Notes: generated by a model from the letters alone, not told the origin. A stretch of DNA of 6,338 bases from CAUZSN01 sp963582345 (GCA_963582345.1 CAUZSN010000145.1:1-6338); one strand, 5' to 3'. Counted from the first letter of the stretch, positions 1-6,131 are shown. Program-made: numbers and translations.

Positions 1-1
1 T

Positions 2-763
2 CGCACAGGAATAGGTCTAACAATCTTAATGTCGAACCTGAAAGCTCGTCGGAACCTTTTGGTGCCCGGGATCGTCGCACCTCTCGACTACATGTATCGG
101 CGATTAGGTTCACAGGAGGTCAAATCCGTTTGGTATCGAAAAGTTCTAAGGCCGCTGAAAGGAATGGTTCAGTTCAGTCTTAAAAAAATTTTTAAACGCA
201 ACACGCGGCCTAGGTATTTCGACAAAGAATTCGCGAGGGCCAATGGAAACGAGGGGCAAATTGTTCTAGAAACCGCACCGAATGACGAACTCATTCATCA
301 GCTTGTCATCGCTTTGAATCAGCACTACCAAGAACACACCGCACCATACTGGAACTGCAGTCTTCTAAAATGGCGATTCTTTCACACACACGGACCACGT
401 CATCTCTTGGTCTATGTGGCGGAGTGCCAGCCTATCAATAATTTTCTGATCGTTTCGCTGGGGCCTAGGAATGGTTTAATCGTGGGCCGAATCGTTGCCG
501 CGGTCGCCACTTCAGTTCAGAATTTGTCGAAACTAGTGAATCAGTGCGAACGGGCAATCAAACGGAACGGTGGGAGCGTTTTGCTGACATATTGTGCCGA
601 TCCCGGTTTGGAGGCAAAGTTTTCTAAGTTGGGATGGCATCAGATTCCCAATGCTCCCAGCACGTTCATCTACCACGAGAATAGGACGGAACGATTTGAA
701 TCCTGTGCATTTATGGGTTTTGCTGGGGACCTTGGTTTCGAGGCCATTCCGGTGGCGGCTTAA
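2..763 (+). CDS. GNAT-type N-acyltransferase, 5' end missing (runs in from left edge)
   Basis: Acyl transfer from a CoA (or possibly ACP) thioester to an amine, probably on a sugar or nucleotide-sugar; cytosolic. The frame is open to the left edge: the codons before the ATG at 29 read R-T-G-I-G-L-T-I-L. This fits the end of the GNAT acyl-CoA pyrophosphate loop (R-x-x-G-x-G) followed by a helix. Bases 89-109 encode YMYRRLG, the usual late GNAT motif (lYrrlGf). I therefore treat ATG 29 as internal and the gene as truncated by the window. After a basic linker (SLKKIFKRN, near 176-202) comes a second lobe with a KWRF motif at 368-379 and a late KLGW segment, so this looks like a two-lobed GNAT. 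The stop at 761-763 lies 14 bases before the deacetylase start, suggesting one operon. The fold class is fairly secure; substrate and acyl donor are unknown. Confidence 0.72.
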   Translation, partial: RTGIGLTILMSNLKARRNLLVPGIVAPLDYMYRRLGSQEVKSVWYRKVLRPLKGMVQFSLKKIFKRNTRPRYFDKEFARANGNEGQIVLETAPNDELIHQLVIALNQHYQEHTAPYWNCSLLKWRFFHTHGPRHLLVYVAECQPINNFLIVSLGPRNGLIVGRIVAAVATSVQNLSKLVNQCERAIKRNGGSVLLTYCADPGLEAKFSKLGWHQIPNAPSTFIYHENRTERFESCAFMGFAGDLGFEAIPVAA

Positions 764-777
764 TGGAGAAATGACCC

Positions 778-1743
778 ATGCAGCTCGATCGCGGCGCCTT
801 CATCATCTCGTTCGACTGCGAAGGTAAGTGGGGGATTGCCGACAAAGTAAATGATCGTCATGTTCGCGTCTTGACGAATGAAAATCTCAACAGAGCTTAT
901 TGTCGCCTCGTCGCGTTACTAGAAGCATACGACATGAAAGCCACGTTTGCGTTTGTAGGCGGTTTCGTTATGTCGCTTACAGAATATCTCGAACATTCTG
1001 ACTGGTTTCACGACGTGTTGATTGGTGGAAGGAACTGGCTGAGTCGTTTCAATTACGATATTAGTTCAGGCATCTATGACGGTTGGTTGAACCCGGACGC
1101 GTTGGCCATTGTGCGTGCCAGCCAGAATCATGAAATTGGTTCCCATGGATTCACGCACTTACCGTTGTCGGATGCCGTGATCTGTAGGGGGGACTTCTTG
1201 CAAGAGATGCAGGGCATCAGAAATGTCGCCGCACTGAAACGAGTTGCGTTTCAGACACTCGTTTATCCAAGAAATAACACGGGCTATTTGCACGAACTTT
1301 CCGCGCACAATATCTTGGGTTATCGCGAAAGTTTGTTGAAGCCAGGTTCCAAATATGAGGCCTTGCGAAACACAGCTCGCGAACTCAACGTGTTTCAATC
1401 GGCTCAACAGCCAAAGCCAGTACACGATGTTGTCGAGATTCCGTCGGGCTATTTCCTGAATTGGCGTAACCAATTTCGAAAACGGATCCCAATATCAATG
1501 ACGGTCCAAAGATGGTCACATCTCATTTCCGATGCCATGGAGAATCGTCGAGTTGTCCATCTCTGGTCTCATCCCTGGAACTTTCTGGAAGGGCAGCAGC
1601 AGTTCACATTATTCGAGCGAGTTCTACAGGTGGCAGCACGTGCTGTTCACCAGGGCAAGTTGGACAATTTGACTCAACTCGAGTTTTGTCATCTCTTGAG
1701 ACAACAGTCTGGACAAAGCGATTTGCATTCAATTGCTGCGTGA
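778..1743 (+). CDS. Polysaccharide deacetylase family protein (NodB-like, cytosolic)
   Basis: 321-residue carbohydrate esterase 4/NodB-type hydrolase, expected to remove N- or O-acetyl groups from a sugar or glycan using a divalent metal. Motifs in order: SFDCEGKWG at 11-19 (Asp13 as catalytic base), TFAFVGGF at 56-63, GSHGFTH at 121-127 (His123 and His127 as metal ligands), LVYPRN at 161-166, and HLWSHPWNF at 261-269 (late catalytic-His motif). Motif 1 reads D-C-E instead of the classical D-D, so Glu15 may replace the second Asp. No signal peptide or membrane segment is visible, so it should act in the cytosol on a precursor or lipid-linked intermediate. ATG 778 is chosen because GGAGAA at 765-770 sits 7 bases upstream; an ATG at 771 is in another frame and closes at 827. 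It follows the GNAT gene by 14 bases, and a deacetylase next to an acyltransferase suggests acyl exchange on an amino sugar (inference). Confidence 0.88.
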   Translation: MQLDRGAFIISFDCEGKWGIADKVNDRHVRVLTNENLNRAYCRLVALLEAYDMKATFAFVGGFVMSLTEYLEHSDWFHDVLIGGRNWLSRFNYDISSGIYDGWLNPDALAIVRASQNHEIGSHGFTHLPLSDAVICRGDFLQEMQGIRNVAALKRVAFQTLVYPRNNTGYLHELSAHNILGYRESLLKPGSKYEALRNTARELNVFQSAQQPKPVHDVVEIPSGYFLNWRNQFRKRIPISMTVQRWSHLISDAMENRRVVHLWSHPWNFLEGQQQFTLFERVLQVAARAVHQGKLDNLTQLEFCHLLRQQSGQSDLHSIAA

Positions 1744-1856
1744 GGTGGTGTGAGGATCGATGGCAGCGTGGGCAATTTGCAAGTTGATGCTGCGTGCTGT
1801 TCACGTTGCATCGTTGACCAGTTTCTGCTACAAGCTCGCGCTTTCATCGCGACTCA

Positions 1857-1905
1857 GAGTTCACTGCGAGCGGCTCTGTGCGTGAACTCCTGTACTTCGG
1901 AGTTC
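1857..1905 (+). other. Two mutually exclusive RNA hairpins sharing one strand
   Basis: GAGTTCAC at 1857-1864 pairs perfectly with GTGAACTC at 1882-1889 (8 bp, 17-base loop). GAACTCC at 1884-1890 pairs perfectly with GGAGTTC at 1899-1905 (7 bp, 8-base loop). The two stems share bases 1884-1889, so they cannot form together. This is the geometry of an attenuator or RNA switch, but no U-tract follows either stem directly and no ligand domain is recognised. It lies in the noncoding gap between the deacetylase and ACP genes. Function is unproven, and chance pairing is possible. Confidence 0.35.
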
Positions 1906-1937
1906 CATAAAACGACAGCTACACGAAAGCCTGCTAT

Positions 1938-1979
1938 CACCGTTTTTTGTGCTTCGGTGTTAGCGGTACACGCTAGGAG
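1938..1979 (+). promoter_or_regulatory. Tandem hairpins abutting the ACP ribosome binding site
   Basis: CACCG at 1938-1942 pairs with CGGTG at 1955-1959 around a U-rich loop. Directly after it, TAGCG at 1961-1965 pairs with CGCTA at 1971-1975 around a 5-base loop. The AGGAG Shine-Dalgarno at 1975-1979 begins on the last base of the second stem and sits 7 bases before ATG 1987. The site fixes the ACP start. The stem could modulate ribosome access, which is inference; the stems are only 5 bp each. Confidence 0.4.
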
Positions 1980-1986
1980 CCAGAAG

Positions 1987-2235
1987 ATGGAGAAAATAGA
2001 TTTTCTGTTGTTGCTGGATGAACTGTTCGAGTTGGATGATGGGATGACAAGGGGCGAGGATGTTATTCAAGAGATTGACGGCTGGAGTTCGCTGACCTTG
2101 ATTGGCTTGATTGCCCTTATCGACCGTGAGTTTGAAATTCAGCTCGGTCCCGAATCGATTCTGAATTCTCGGACCGTTAACGAATTGATCGCAGTGTTGG
2201 GAGATAGTATCACGAGCGGCAAGCAAGCCGCCTAA
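1987..2235 (+). CDS. Acyl carrier protein (dedicated, 82 residues)
   Basis: Small acidic four-helix carrier that holds acyl groups on a 4'-phosphopantetheine arm; length is typical of the family. The attachment motif is GWSSLTLIGL at 32-41, with Ser35 as the likely modified residue; the usual DSL is SSL here. The following helix (IALIDREFEIQL) and the later acidic stretch match the ACP partner-docking helix II and loop. Start choice: the frame is open back to a GTG at 1750, but the extra 79 residues are Cys/Ser/Ala-rich and unlike any ACP, while ATG 1987 has AGGAG 7 bases upstream. It is followed after 83 bases by KAS III and then an SDR, so it probably carries the acetoacetyl and 3-hydroxyacyl intermediates of that pair rather than serving general fatty acid synthesis. 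It needs a phosphopantetheinyl transferase encoded elsewhere. Confidence 0.88.
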   Translation: MEKIDFLLLLDELFELDDGMTRGEDVIQEIDGWSSLTLIGLIALIDREFEIQLGPESILNSRTVNELIAVLGDSITSGKQAA

Positions 2236-2318
2236 CCAATGCGTGAATCGGATGCGGCCTGATTTCCAGCACGCCGCCGCGGTCCTATCGTAGCGCCAGT
2301 CACGGAAAGTATGGCGGT

Positions 2319-3416
2319 ATGGCGATATCTCGATCATTAGGCGTACGCGTTTCCGGTATATCCTCTGCAATCCCGGAACGAACGCTGACGGTTGCGGACG
2401 TAGCGCAAATTTTTGGAGCTGTCGAGGCTCGTAAGATTTGTGAAAACACGGGCGTTCAGACGCGTCACATCGTGCCTGATGGGGTCTGTACATCTGATCT
2501 TTGTTTTGCTGCAGCTGAGCGTTTGATTGCCGAGATTGAATGGGAGCGAGATAGTATCGATGCGCTGATATTCGTTTCGCAAACACCCGATTATGTTATG
2601 CCAGCCACCAGTTGCTCCTTGCATGGTCGGTTGGGACTGTCGAAACAATGTGCAGCGTTTGACATCAATCTTGGTTGCTCTGGCTATGTGTATGGACTTT
2701 GGGTCGCGTCGCAGCTACTTGCACCGGGGAATGTGCAGCGTGCACTATTGCTCGTCGGCGATACGGTAAGCCGGATTGTATCACCAGAGGATCGTTCAGC
2801 AGCTCCGTTATTTGGAGATGCCGGAACCGCGACAGCGCTGGAATGTGATCCGGATGCTGCGCCAATTGTCTTTAGTTTGGGAACCGATGGCAGCGGTCAG
2901 GATCATCTAATTGTGCCTGCCGGCTGTTTTCGGAAACCGCATACGAGTGAGACTTCAAAGCGATCTGAACGCGAGAAAGGCAACATTCGCAGCGACGAAG
3001 ACCTGTACATGAATGGGGCTGAAGTGTTTATGTTCACGCTGTGTGAAGTGCCCGCCCTGGTCAAGAGCACGCTGAAGGCAGCTAATTGGACGCTTGAAAG
3101 TGTTGATGGAGTGATCATGCACCAGGCAAATGCATTCATGCTGAATCATTTGGCCAACCGTCTGCATATCCCGACCGACAAATTCGTACTTGCCTTAGAA
3201 GCTTTCGGAAACACCAGTGCCGCTTCGATTCCACTAGCCATCACACATACTTGGAGCAATCGGTCACCCAACCAACAATTGCGATTGTTATTGACCGGAT
3301 TTGGAGTGGGTTGGTCTTGGGCTGGAGCGGCCATGACTTGCGATAAGATGACGCTACCGGAATTGGTCGTTGTACCCGATAACGCCTTGAGTGAAGAGCA
3401 AAGGAATGCTGCGTGA
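2319..3416 (+). CDS. 3-oxoacyl-ACP synthase III family protein (KAS III, FabH-like)
   Basis: 365-residue thiolase-fold enzyme that condenses an acyl-CoA starter with malonyl-ACP to give a 3-oxoacyl-ACP in the cytosol. The triad is intact: Cys120 in NLGCSGYVYGL, His268 in MHQAN, and Asn298 in GNTSAASIP. It is longer than E. coli FabH (about 317 residues), with a charged stretch at 205-228 before LYMNGAEVFMFT and a C-terminal tail after the GFGVGWSWAG motif (327-336). This layout matches KAS III proteins of O-antigen and secondary-metabolite clusters better than housekeeping FabH. ATG 2319 is preceded by GGAAAG at 2304-2309; an ATG at 2311 in another frame closes after nine codons. The 83-base gap upstream contains only weak GC-rich pairing (GCGGC 2254-2258 with GCCGC 2273-2277). 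Starter specificity cannot be read directly; acetyl-CoA is the default guess. Confidence 0.92.
   Translation: MAISRSLGVRVSGISSAIPERTLTVADVAQIFGAVEARKICENTGVQTRHIVPDGVCTSDLCFAAAERLIAEIEWERDSIDALIFVSQTPDYVMPATSCSLHGRLGLSKQCAAFDINLGCSGYVYGLWVASQLLAPGNVQRALLLVGDTVSRIVSPEDRSAAPLFGDAGTATALECDPDAAPIVFSLGTDGSGQDHLIVPAGCFRKPHTSETSKRSEREKGNIRSDEDLYMNGAEVFMFTLCEVPALVKSTLKAANWTLESVDGVIMHQANAFMLNHLANRLHIPTDKFVLALEAFGNTSAASIPLAITHTWSNRSPNQQLRLLLTGFGVGWSWAGAAMTCDKMTLPELVVVPDNALSEEQRNAA
3401..3405 (+). promoter_or_regulatory. Shine-Dalgarno inside KAS III that sets the SDR start
   Basis: AAGGA lies 7 bases before GTG 3413, inside the last codons of the synthase gene. The GTGA overlap of the SDR start with the synthase stop, plus this site, favours GTG 3413 over ATG 3428 and indicates translational coupling. 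Confidence 0.6.
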
Positions 3417-4174
3417 AGTTCAATCCGATGGATCTGACTGATCGCACGATTCTCGTGACTGGTGCTTCGTCTGGCATCGGGCGTGAAACATCGATATTGC
3501 TCAGCCGCCTACGGGCTAGGCTGATCCTTGTGGCGCGGAATACGGATCAGTTGCGCAAGACGGAGTCAGAGCTGGAAGGATCGTCGCATAGTATCGAGAC
3601 CTACGATTTATCCACCGTGTCTGAGATCCCAATATGGTTGAAATCACTGGCTTCAGAAATAGGACCGCTCGACGGATTGGTACATTGTGCTGGCATTCAA
3701 ATAAACGAGCCAATCAGGTACTTAAAAGTGGAAGACGTCGACAAGGTGATGCAGATCAACTTCGCCTCTGCCATTCATTTGGCCAAAGGGTTTCGGCAAA
3801 AGAAAGTCTGCTCGTCGCCGAGCAGCGTCGTCTTTCTGTCATCTGTTATGGGTTTGGTCGGACAACCGGGAGCTTCAATCTATGCTGCCAGCAAAGGAGC
3901 TTTAGTTGCTCTGACTAAGTCGCTGGCTATGGAACTTGCATCCGAAGGCATTCGCGTTAATTGTGTGGCACCCGGCTGTGTTCAGACACGGATATTCGAG
4001 CGGCTTCTGGAACCGATTCCAGCTGATCAAGTTGCTGCGATCAAAGCCATGCATCCCTTGGGAATTGGTAGCCCGGTGGATGTGGCTAACGCGATTGCAT
4101 TCTTAGTAGCAGACACAGGCCGTTGGATCACGGGATCAACATTGGTCGTCGATGGCGGTTATACAGCGCACTAA
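3413..4174 (+). CDS. SDR family oxidoreductase, FabG-like 3-oxoacyl reductase
   Basis: 253-residue classical short-chain dehydrogenase, the normal length. Visible motifs: cofactor loop TGASSGIG at 16-23, HCAG at 91-94 where NNAG is usual, Asn116 (QINF), Ser144 in FLSSVMG, and Tyr157/Lys161 in YAASK, spaced 13 and 4 residues apart as in FabG. The PG motif (APGCVQT) and C-terminal HPLGIGSP and WITGSTLVVDGGY are also present. The Arg42 after the second beta strand (LVARN) suggests NADPH. The GTG start overlaps the KAS III stop by 4 bases, so the two are probably made in step. Likely job: reduce the KAS III product on the ACP to a 3-hydroxyacyl-ACP. A nucleotide-sugar oxidoreductase role is possible, since the SDR family is broad, but coupling to KAS III favours acyl reduction. 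Confidence 0.9.
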   Translation: MKFNPMDLTDRTILVTGASSGIGRETSILLSRLRARLILVARNTDQLRKTESELEGSSHSIETYDLSTVSEIPIWLKSLASEIGPLDGLVHCAGIQINEPIRYLKVEDVDKVMQINFASAIHLAKGFRQKKVCSSPSSVVFLSSVMGLVGQPGASIYAASKGALVALTKSLAMELASEGIRVNCVAPGCVQTRIFERLLEPIPADQVAAIKAMHPLGIGSPVDVANAIAFLVADTGRWITGSTLVVDGGYTAH

Positions 4175-4201
4175 CTAAGACGATATCGCAAAGTTAGTTA
4201 G
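4171..4201 (+). other. Stem-loop spanning the SDR stop codon
   Basis: CTAACTAA at 4171-4178 pairs perfectly with TTAGTTAG at 4194-4201 (8 bp, AT-rich) around a 15-base loop that itself holds the palindrome CGATATCG (4181-4188). The left arm includes the TAA stop at 4172-4174. No T-run follows, so it is a poor intrinsic terminator. It may be an mRNA end or processing structure, or chance. Confidence 0.35.
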
Positions 4202-4217
4202 AGTCGTATCGGTGAAC

Positions 4218-4232
4218 TTGATTAATAATCAA
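4218..4232 (+). promoter_or_regulatory. Perfect 15-bp AT-rich dyad before the GT gene
   Basis: TTGATTA, one central A, then TAATCAA: a perfect 7-1-7 inverted repeat ending 13 bases before ATG 4246. The size and symmetry fit an operator for a dimeric regulator, and the AT-rich core could overlap a promoter -10 region, though I see no convincing -35 at the right distance. It splits the cluster into an acyl block and a glycosyl block. Role inferred. Confidence 0.35.
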
Positions 4233-4245
4233 TGTCTAGAAGCTC

Positions 4246-5496
4246 ATGCGCAAACGAATCACTGAAACTGTCAGACGACCCCGGCTAGCCTACATTACCA
4301 CTCATGCAGTGAGTGCCGACAAACTAATGTCTGGCCAATTGGCCTATCTGCGTCAGAAGGGATTCGACATCGTCGTGATCGCTGCACCGAGTGATTCACT
4401 GACGATCGTTGCAGAGCGAGAAGGCGTTGATACCATCGCTGTCCCCATGGAACGCGAAATGCAACCGTGGCATGATTTTATCGCGTTGCTCAGAGTGTAT
4501 CAGATTCTGCGACGGAGTAAGCCTGATATCGCAGTCGCTGGAACTCCGAAAGCGGGTTTTGTAGGAACCCTTGCGGCATTTCTGGCTCGCGTGCCAGTCC
4601 GCTTCTACATGTTGCGTGGTTTGCGACTAGAGTCAATGACAGGAATCAAACGAAGTATTTTGACTCTAACCGAGCGAATCGCGTCGTGCTGCGCTCATCG
4701 AGTAATTTGTGTCAGTTATAGCCTCCGCAAAGCCTATTTAGACCGGCGGCTAACTTCGGAAGCTAAGACGCTTGTTTTGCACGCGGGTTCTTCGAATGGG
4801 ATTGACGCAGAGAGGTTCCGTTTGTCGGATGATCGACGTGCACAGGTCGATGAATTACGTGCAGAACTAACCATTCCTCGCGAAGCACCGGTCATTGGTT
4901 ACATCGGGCGACTAACGCGGGATAAGGGAATCGAGGAATTGTTTACAGTATTCAATTGTTTGAGCCTCGATTTTCCATCGCTGCGATTGCTGCTGGTGGG
5001 TGAATTCGAGCAAGGCGATCCCCTGTCTGAGAACTGCATCAAGCAACTAAACCGTCATCCTCGTATCATCCTGACCGGTGAGGTTCCAGATGCAGCCATG
5101 TATTACGGACTGCTGGATGTGTTTGTCTTTCCGTCGTATCGCGAAGGATTCCCGAACGTTCTCTTGGAGGCAGCAGCAGCAGGATTGCCCGTGGTAGGGT
5201 TTCAAGCGACCGGCACAGTCGATGCGATTATGGACGGTGTTACGGGTGCGCTGGTGCCGAAAAAAGACGTCGCCAGGTTGGCATCGGCTATTAAGACGTA
5301 CTTACAGGACGCAGGACTAAGACAGCGTCACGGCGAAGCAGGTCGCGCTCGTGTGGTGTCGCAATTTTGCAGAGAAAAAATCTGGGAAGCCTTGTATGAA
5401 ACTTACGTGAGTTCGTTACCCGACAATCATCGGCTCGTGCTTTCTGCAATATCGGACAACGAAGTCATGGAACCGTTGTCTGCTCGGGCCGCTTGA
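4246..5496 (+). CDS. Glycosyltransferase family 4 (GT-B fold)
   Basis: 416-residue retaining glycosyltransferase, expected to add a sugar from a nucleotide donor to a lipid-linked acceptor on the cytosolic face of the membrane. The N-terminal Rossmann domain starts with RLAYITTHAVSADKLM (13-28), with the Gly29-30 region followed by QLAYLRQKGFDIVVIA. The donor domain holds GSSNGID at 181-187, GRLTRDKG at 221-228 (Arg222 and Lys227 for the donor phosphates), and the E-x7-E motif Glu300-Glu308 in EGFPNVLLE. Arrangement and length fit the CapM/PglA-like GT4 group. The C-terminal 25 residues or so look like a nonconserved tail. It starts 71 bases after the SDR; the Shine-Dalgarno is weak (AGAAG only). 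Its stop overlaps the start region of the phosphoglycosyl transferase, as is common for an initiating enzyme and the next transferase. Sugar and linkage cannot be told. Confidence 0.92.
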   Translation: MRKRITETVRRPRLAYITTHAVSADKLMSGQLAYLRQKGFDIVVIAAPSDSLTIVAEREGVDTIAVPMEREMQPWHDFIALLRVYQILRRSKPDIAVAGTPKAGFVGTLAAFLARVPVRFYMLRGLRLESMTGIKRSILTLTERIASCCAHRVICVSYSLRKAYLDRRLTSEAKTLVLHAGSSNGIDAERFRLSDDRRAQVDELRAELTIPREAPVIGYIGRLTRDKGIEELFTVFNCLSLDFPSLRLLLVGEFEQGDPLSENCIKQLNRHPRIILTGEVPDAAMYYGLLDVFVFPSYREGFPNVLLEAAAAGLPVVGFQATGTVDAIMDGVTGALVPKKDVARLASAIKTYLQDAGLRQRHGEAGRARVVSQFCREKIWEALYETYVSSLPDNHRLVLSAISDNEVMEPLSARAA

Positions 5497-5506
5497 TGGT
5501 CGTCAC

Positions 5507-5511
5507 GGAGG
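5507..5511 (+). promoter_or_regulatory. Strong Shine-Dalgarno that favours the later PGT start
   Basis: GGAGG lies 11 bases before ATG 5523. The earlier candidates TTG 5493 and ATG 5496 (the latter sharing its A with the GT stop, TGATG) have no such site upstream. The spacing is somewhat long, so coupling from 5496 remains possible. Confidence 0.5.
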
Positions 5512-5522
5512 GACTAGCGCAC

Positions 5523-6131
5523 ATGTTGTCCAATTCTTGTGGGCGATTTGGTAAACGTTTGGTTGATCTGATGGTTGCGGTACCCGCACTGTTAGTGCTC
5601 TTACCGATTTTTGGACTGATCGCCGTACTGGTTCGTTTAGAATCGTGTGGCCCGGTGTTTTTTGTGCAACAGCGATTGGGAAAAAAAGGTCGCATCTTTT
5701 TTACCTATAAGTTTCGTACGATGTTCGACGAAGAACGAACCCGACACGAAGAAATTGTTGGCAAGACGGACGAAGTGACCAGTGTCGGTTACTGGTTGCG
5801 GCGATTCAAAGTTGACGAACTACCACAACTGATCAATGTGATTAAAGGCGACATGTCACTGGTCGGCCCTCGTCCCGCATTGCCCGCTCAGTTGGAGGAA
5901 TACAATGACTTGGGTCGTCAGCGGCTGCGGGTTCGTCCCGGTCTAACCGGTCTGGCCCAGGTCAACGGCAACATTCATCTAACTTGGCCAGAACGATGGA
6001 CGTATGATGCTACCTACGTCCAACGGCAATCATTCGCACTCGATTTTGGCATCCTTTTGCGTACCGTCGCTGTGATCGTGATTGGTGAGGAGAAGTTTCT
6101 GAAGCGACCGAATGTGGAGAGTCCGGCGTGA
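5523..6131 (+). CDS. Sugar transferase: small monotopic phosphoglycosyl transferase
   Basis: 202 residues from ATG 5523 (211 from ATG 5496). The enzyme transfers a sugar-1-phosphate from a UDP-sugar to polyprenyl phosphate, starting lipid-linked glycan assembly at the cytosolic membrane face. Visible in order: basic KRLVDL start (11-16), one hydrophobic segment about 14-39 with Pro28 inside, as in the re-entrant helix of PglC-type enzymes, GPVFFVQQRLGKKG (43-56), KFRTM (63-67), the Asp98-Glu99 catalytic pair in DELPQ, SLVGPRP (112-118), and RPGLTGLAQVNG. There is no long multi-helix N-terminal region as in WbaP, so this is the short class. The shorter start gives an N-terminus typical of the family and has GGAGG upstream. 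It is tightly packed between the GT4 gene and the formyltransferase. UDP-diNAcBac or UDP-HexNAc donors are usual for small members; the one used here is unknown. Confidence 0.92.
   Translation: MLSNSCGRFGKRLVDLMVAVPALLVLLPIFGLIAVLVRLESCGPVFFVQQRLGKKGRIFFTYKFRTMFDEERTRHEEIVGKTDEVTSVGYWLRRFKVDELPQLINVIKGDMSLVGPRPALPAQLEEYNDLGRQRLRVRPGLTGLAQVNGNIHLTWPERWTYDATYVQRQSFALDFGILLRTVAVIVIGEEKFLKRPNVESPA

Noticed and set aside
180..195. A7-T5 tract forming a 7-2-7 dyad in the GNAT gene
   Set aside because: It encodes the basic linker between the two lobes, and the frame is uninterrupted on both sides; it is too simple to read as a site.
1159..1473. 104-codon minus-strand frame opposite the deacetylase
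   Set aside because: The + strand here carries conserved deacetylase motifs; the opposite frame shows no domain or plausible start signal.
1914..1948. Possible intrinsic terminator ending in T6 at 1943-1948
   Set aside because: The only upstream pairing (GACAGC with GCTATC) has a mismatch and is separated from the T-run, so a terminator is not supported.
1750..1986. N-terminal extension of the ACP from GTG 1750
   Set aside because: The 79 extra residues are Cys/Ser/Ala-rich with no ACP or domain character, and AGGAG lies 7 bases before ATG 1987, which gives a normal 82-residue ACP.
2311..2340. Nine-codon frame starting 8 bases before the KAS III start
   Set aside because: ATG 2311 lies very close to GGAAAG (2304-2309), giving poor spacing, and the peptide has no attenuator-like codon bias; it arises from a repeated ATGGCG.
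1960..2586. 208-codon open frame on the minus strand
   Set aside because: It lies opposite the ACP and the first part of KAS III, both clear proteins; its translation is rich in Gln, Arg and His with no recognisable motif.
5690..5697. A-AAA-AAA slippery heptamer in the phosphoglycosyl transferase
   Set aside because: The run encodes the expected GKKG of the family, the frame continues correctly to the conserved C-terminus, and no stimulatory stem-loop is obvious, so programmed frameshifting is not supported.
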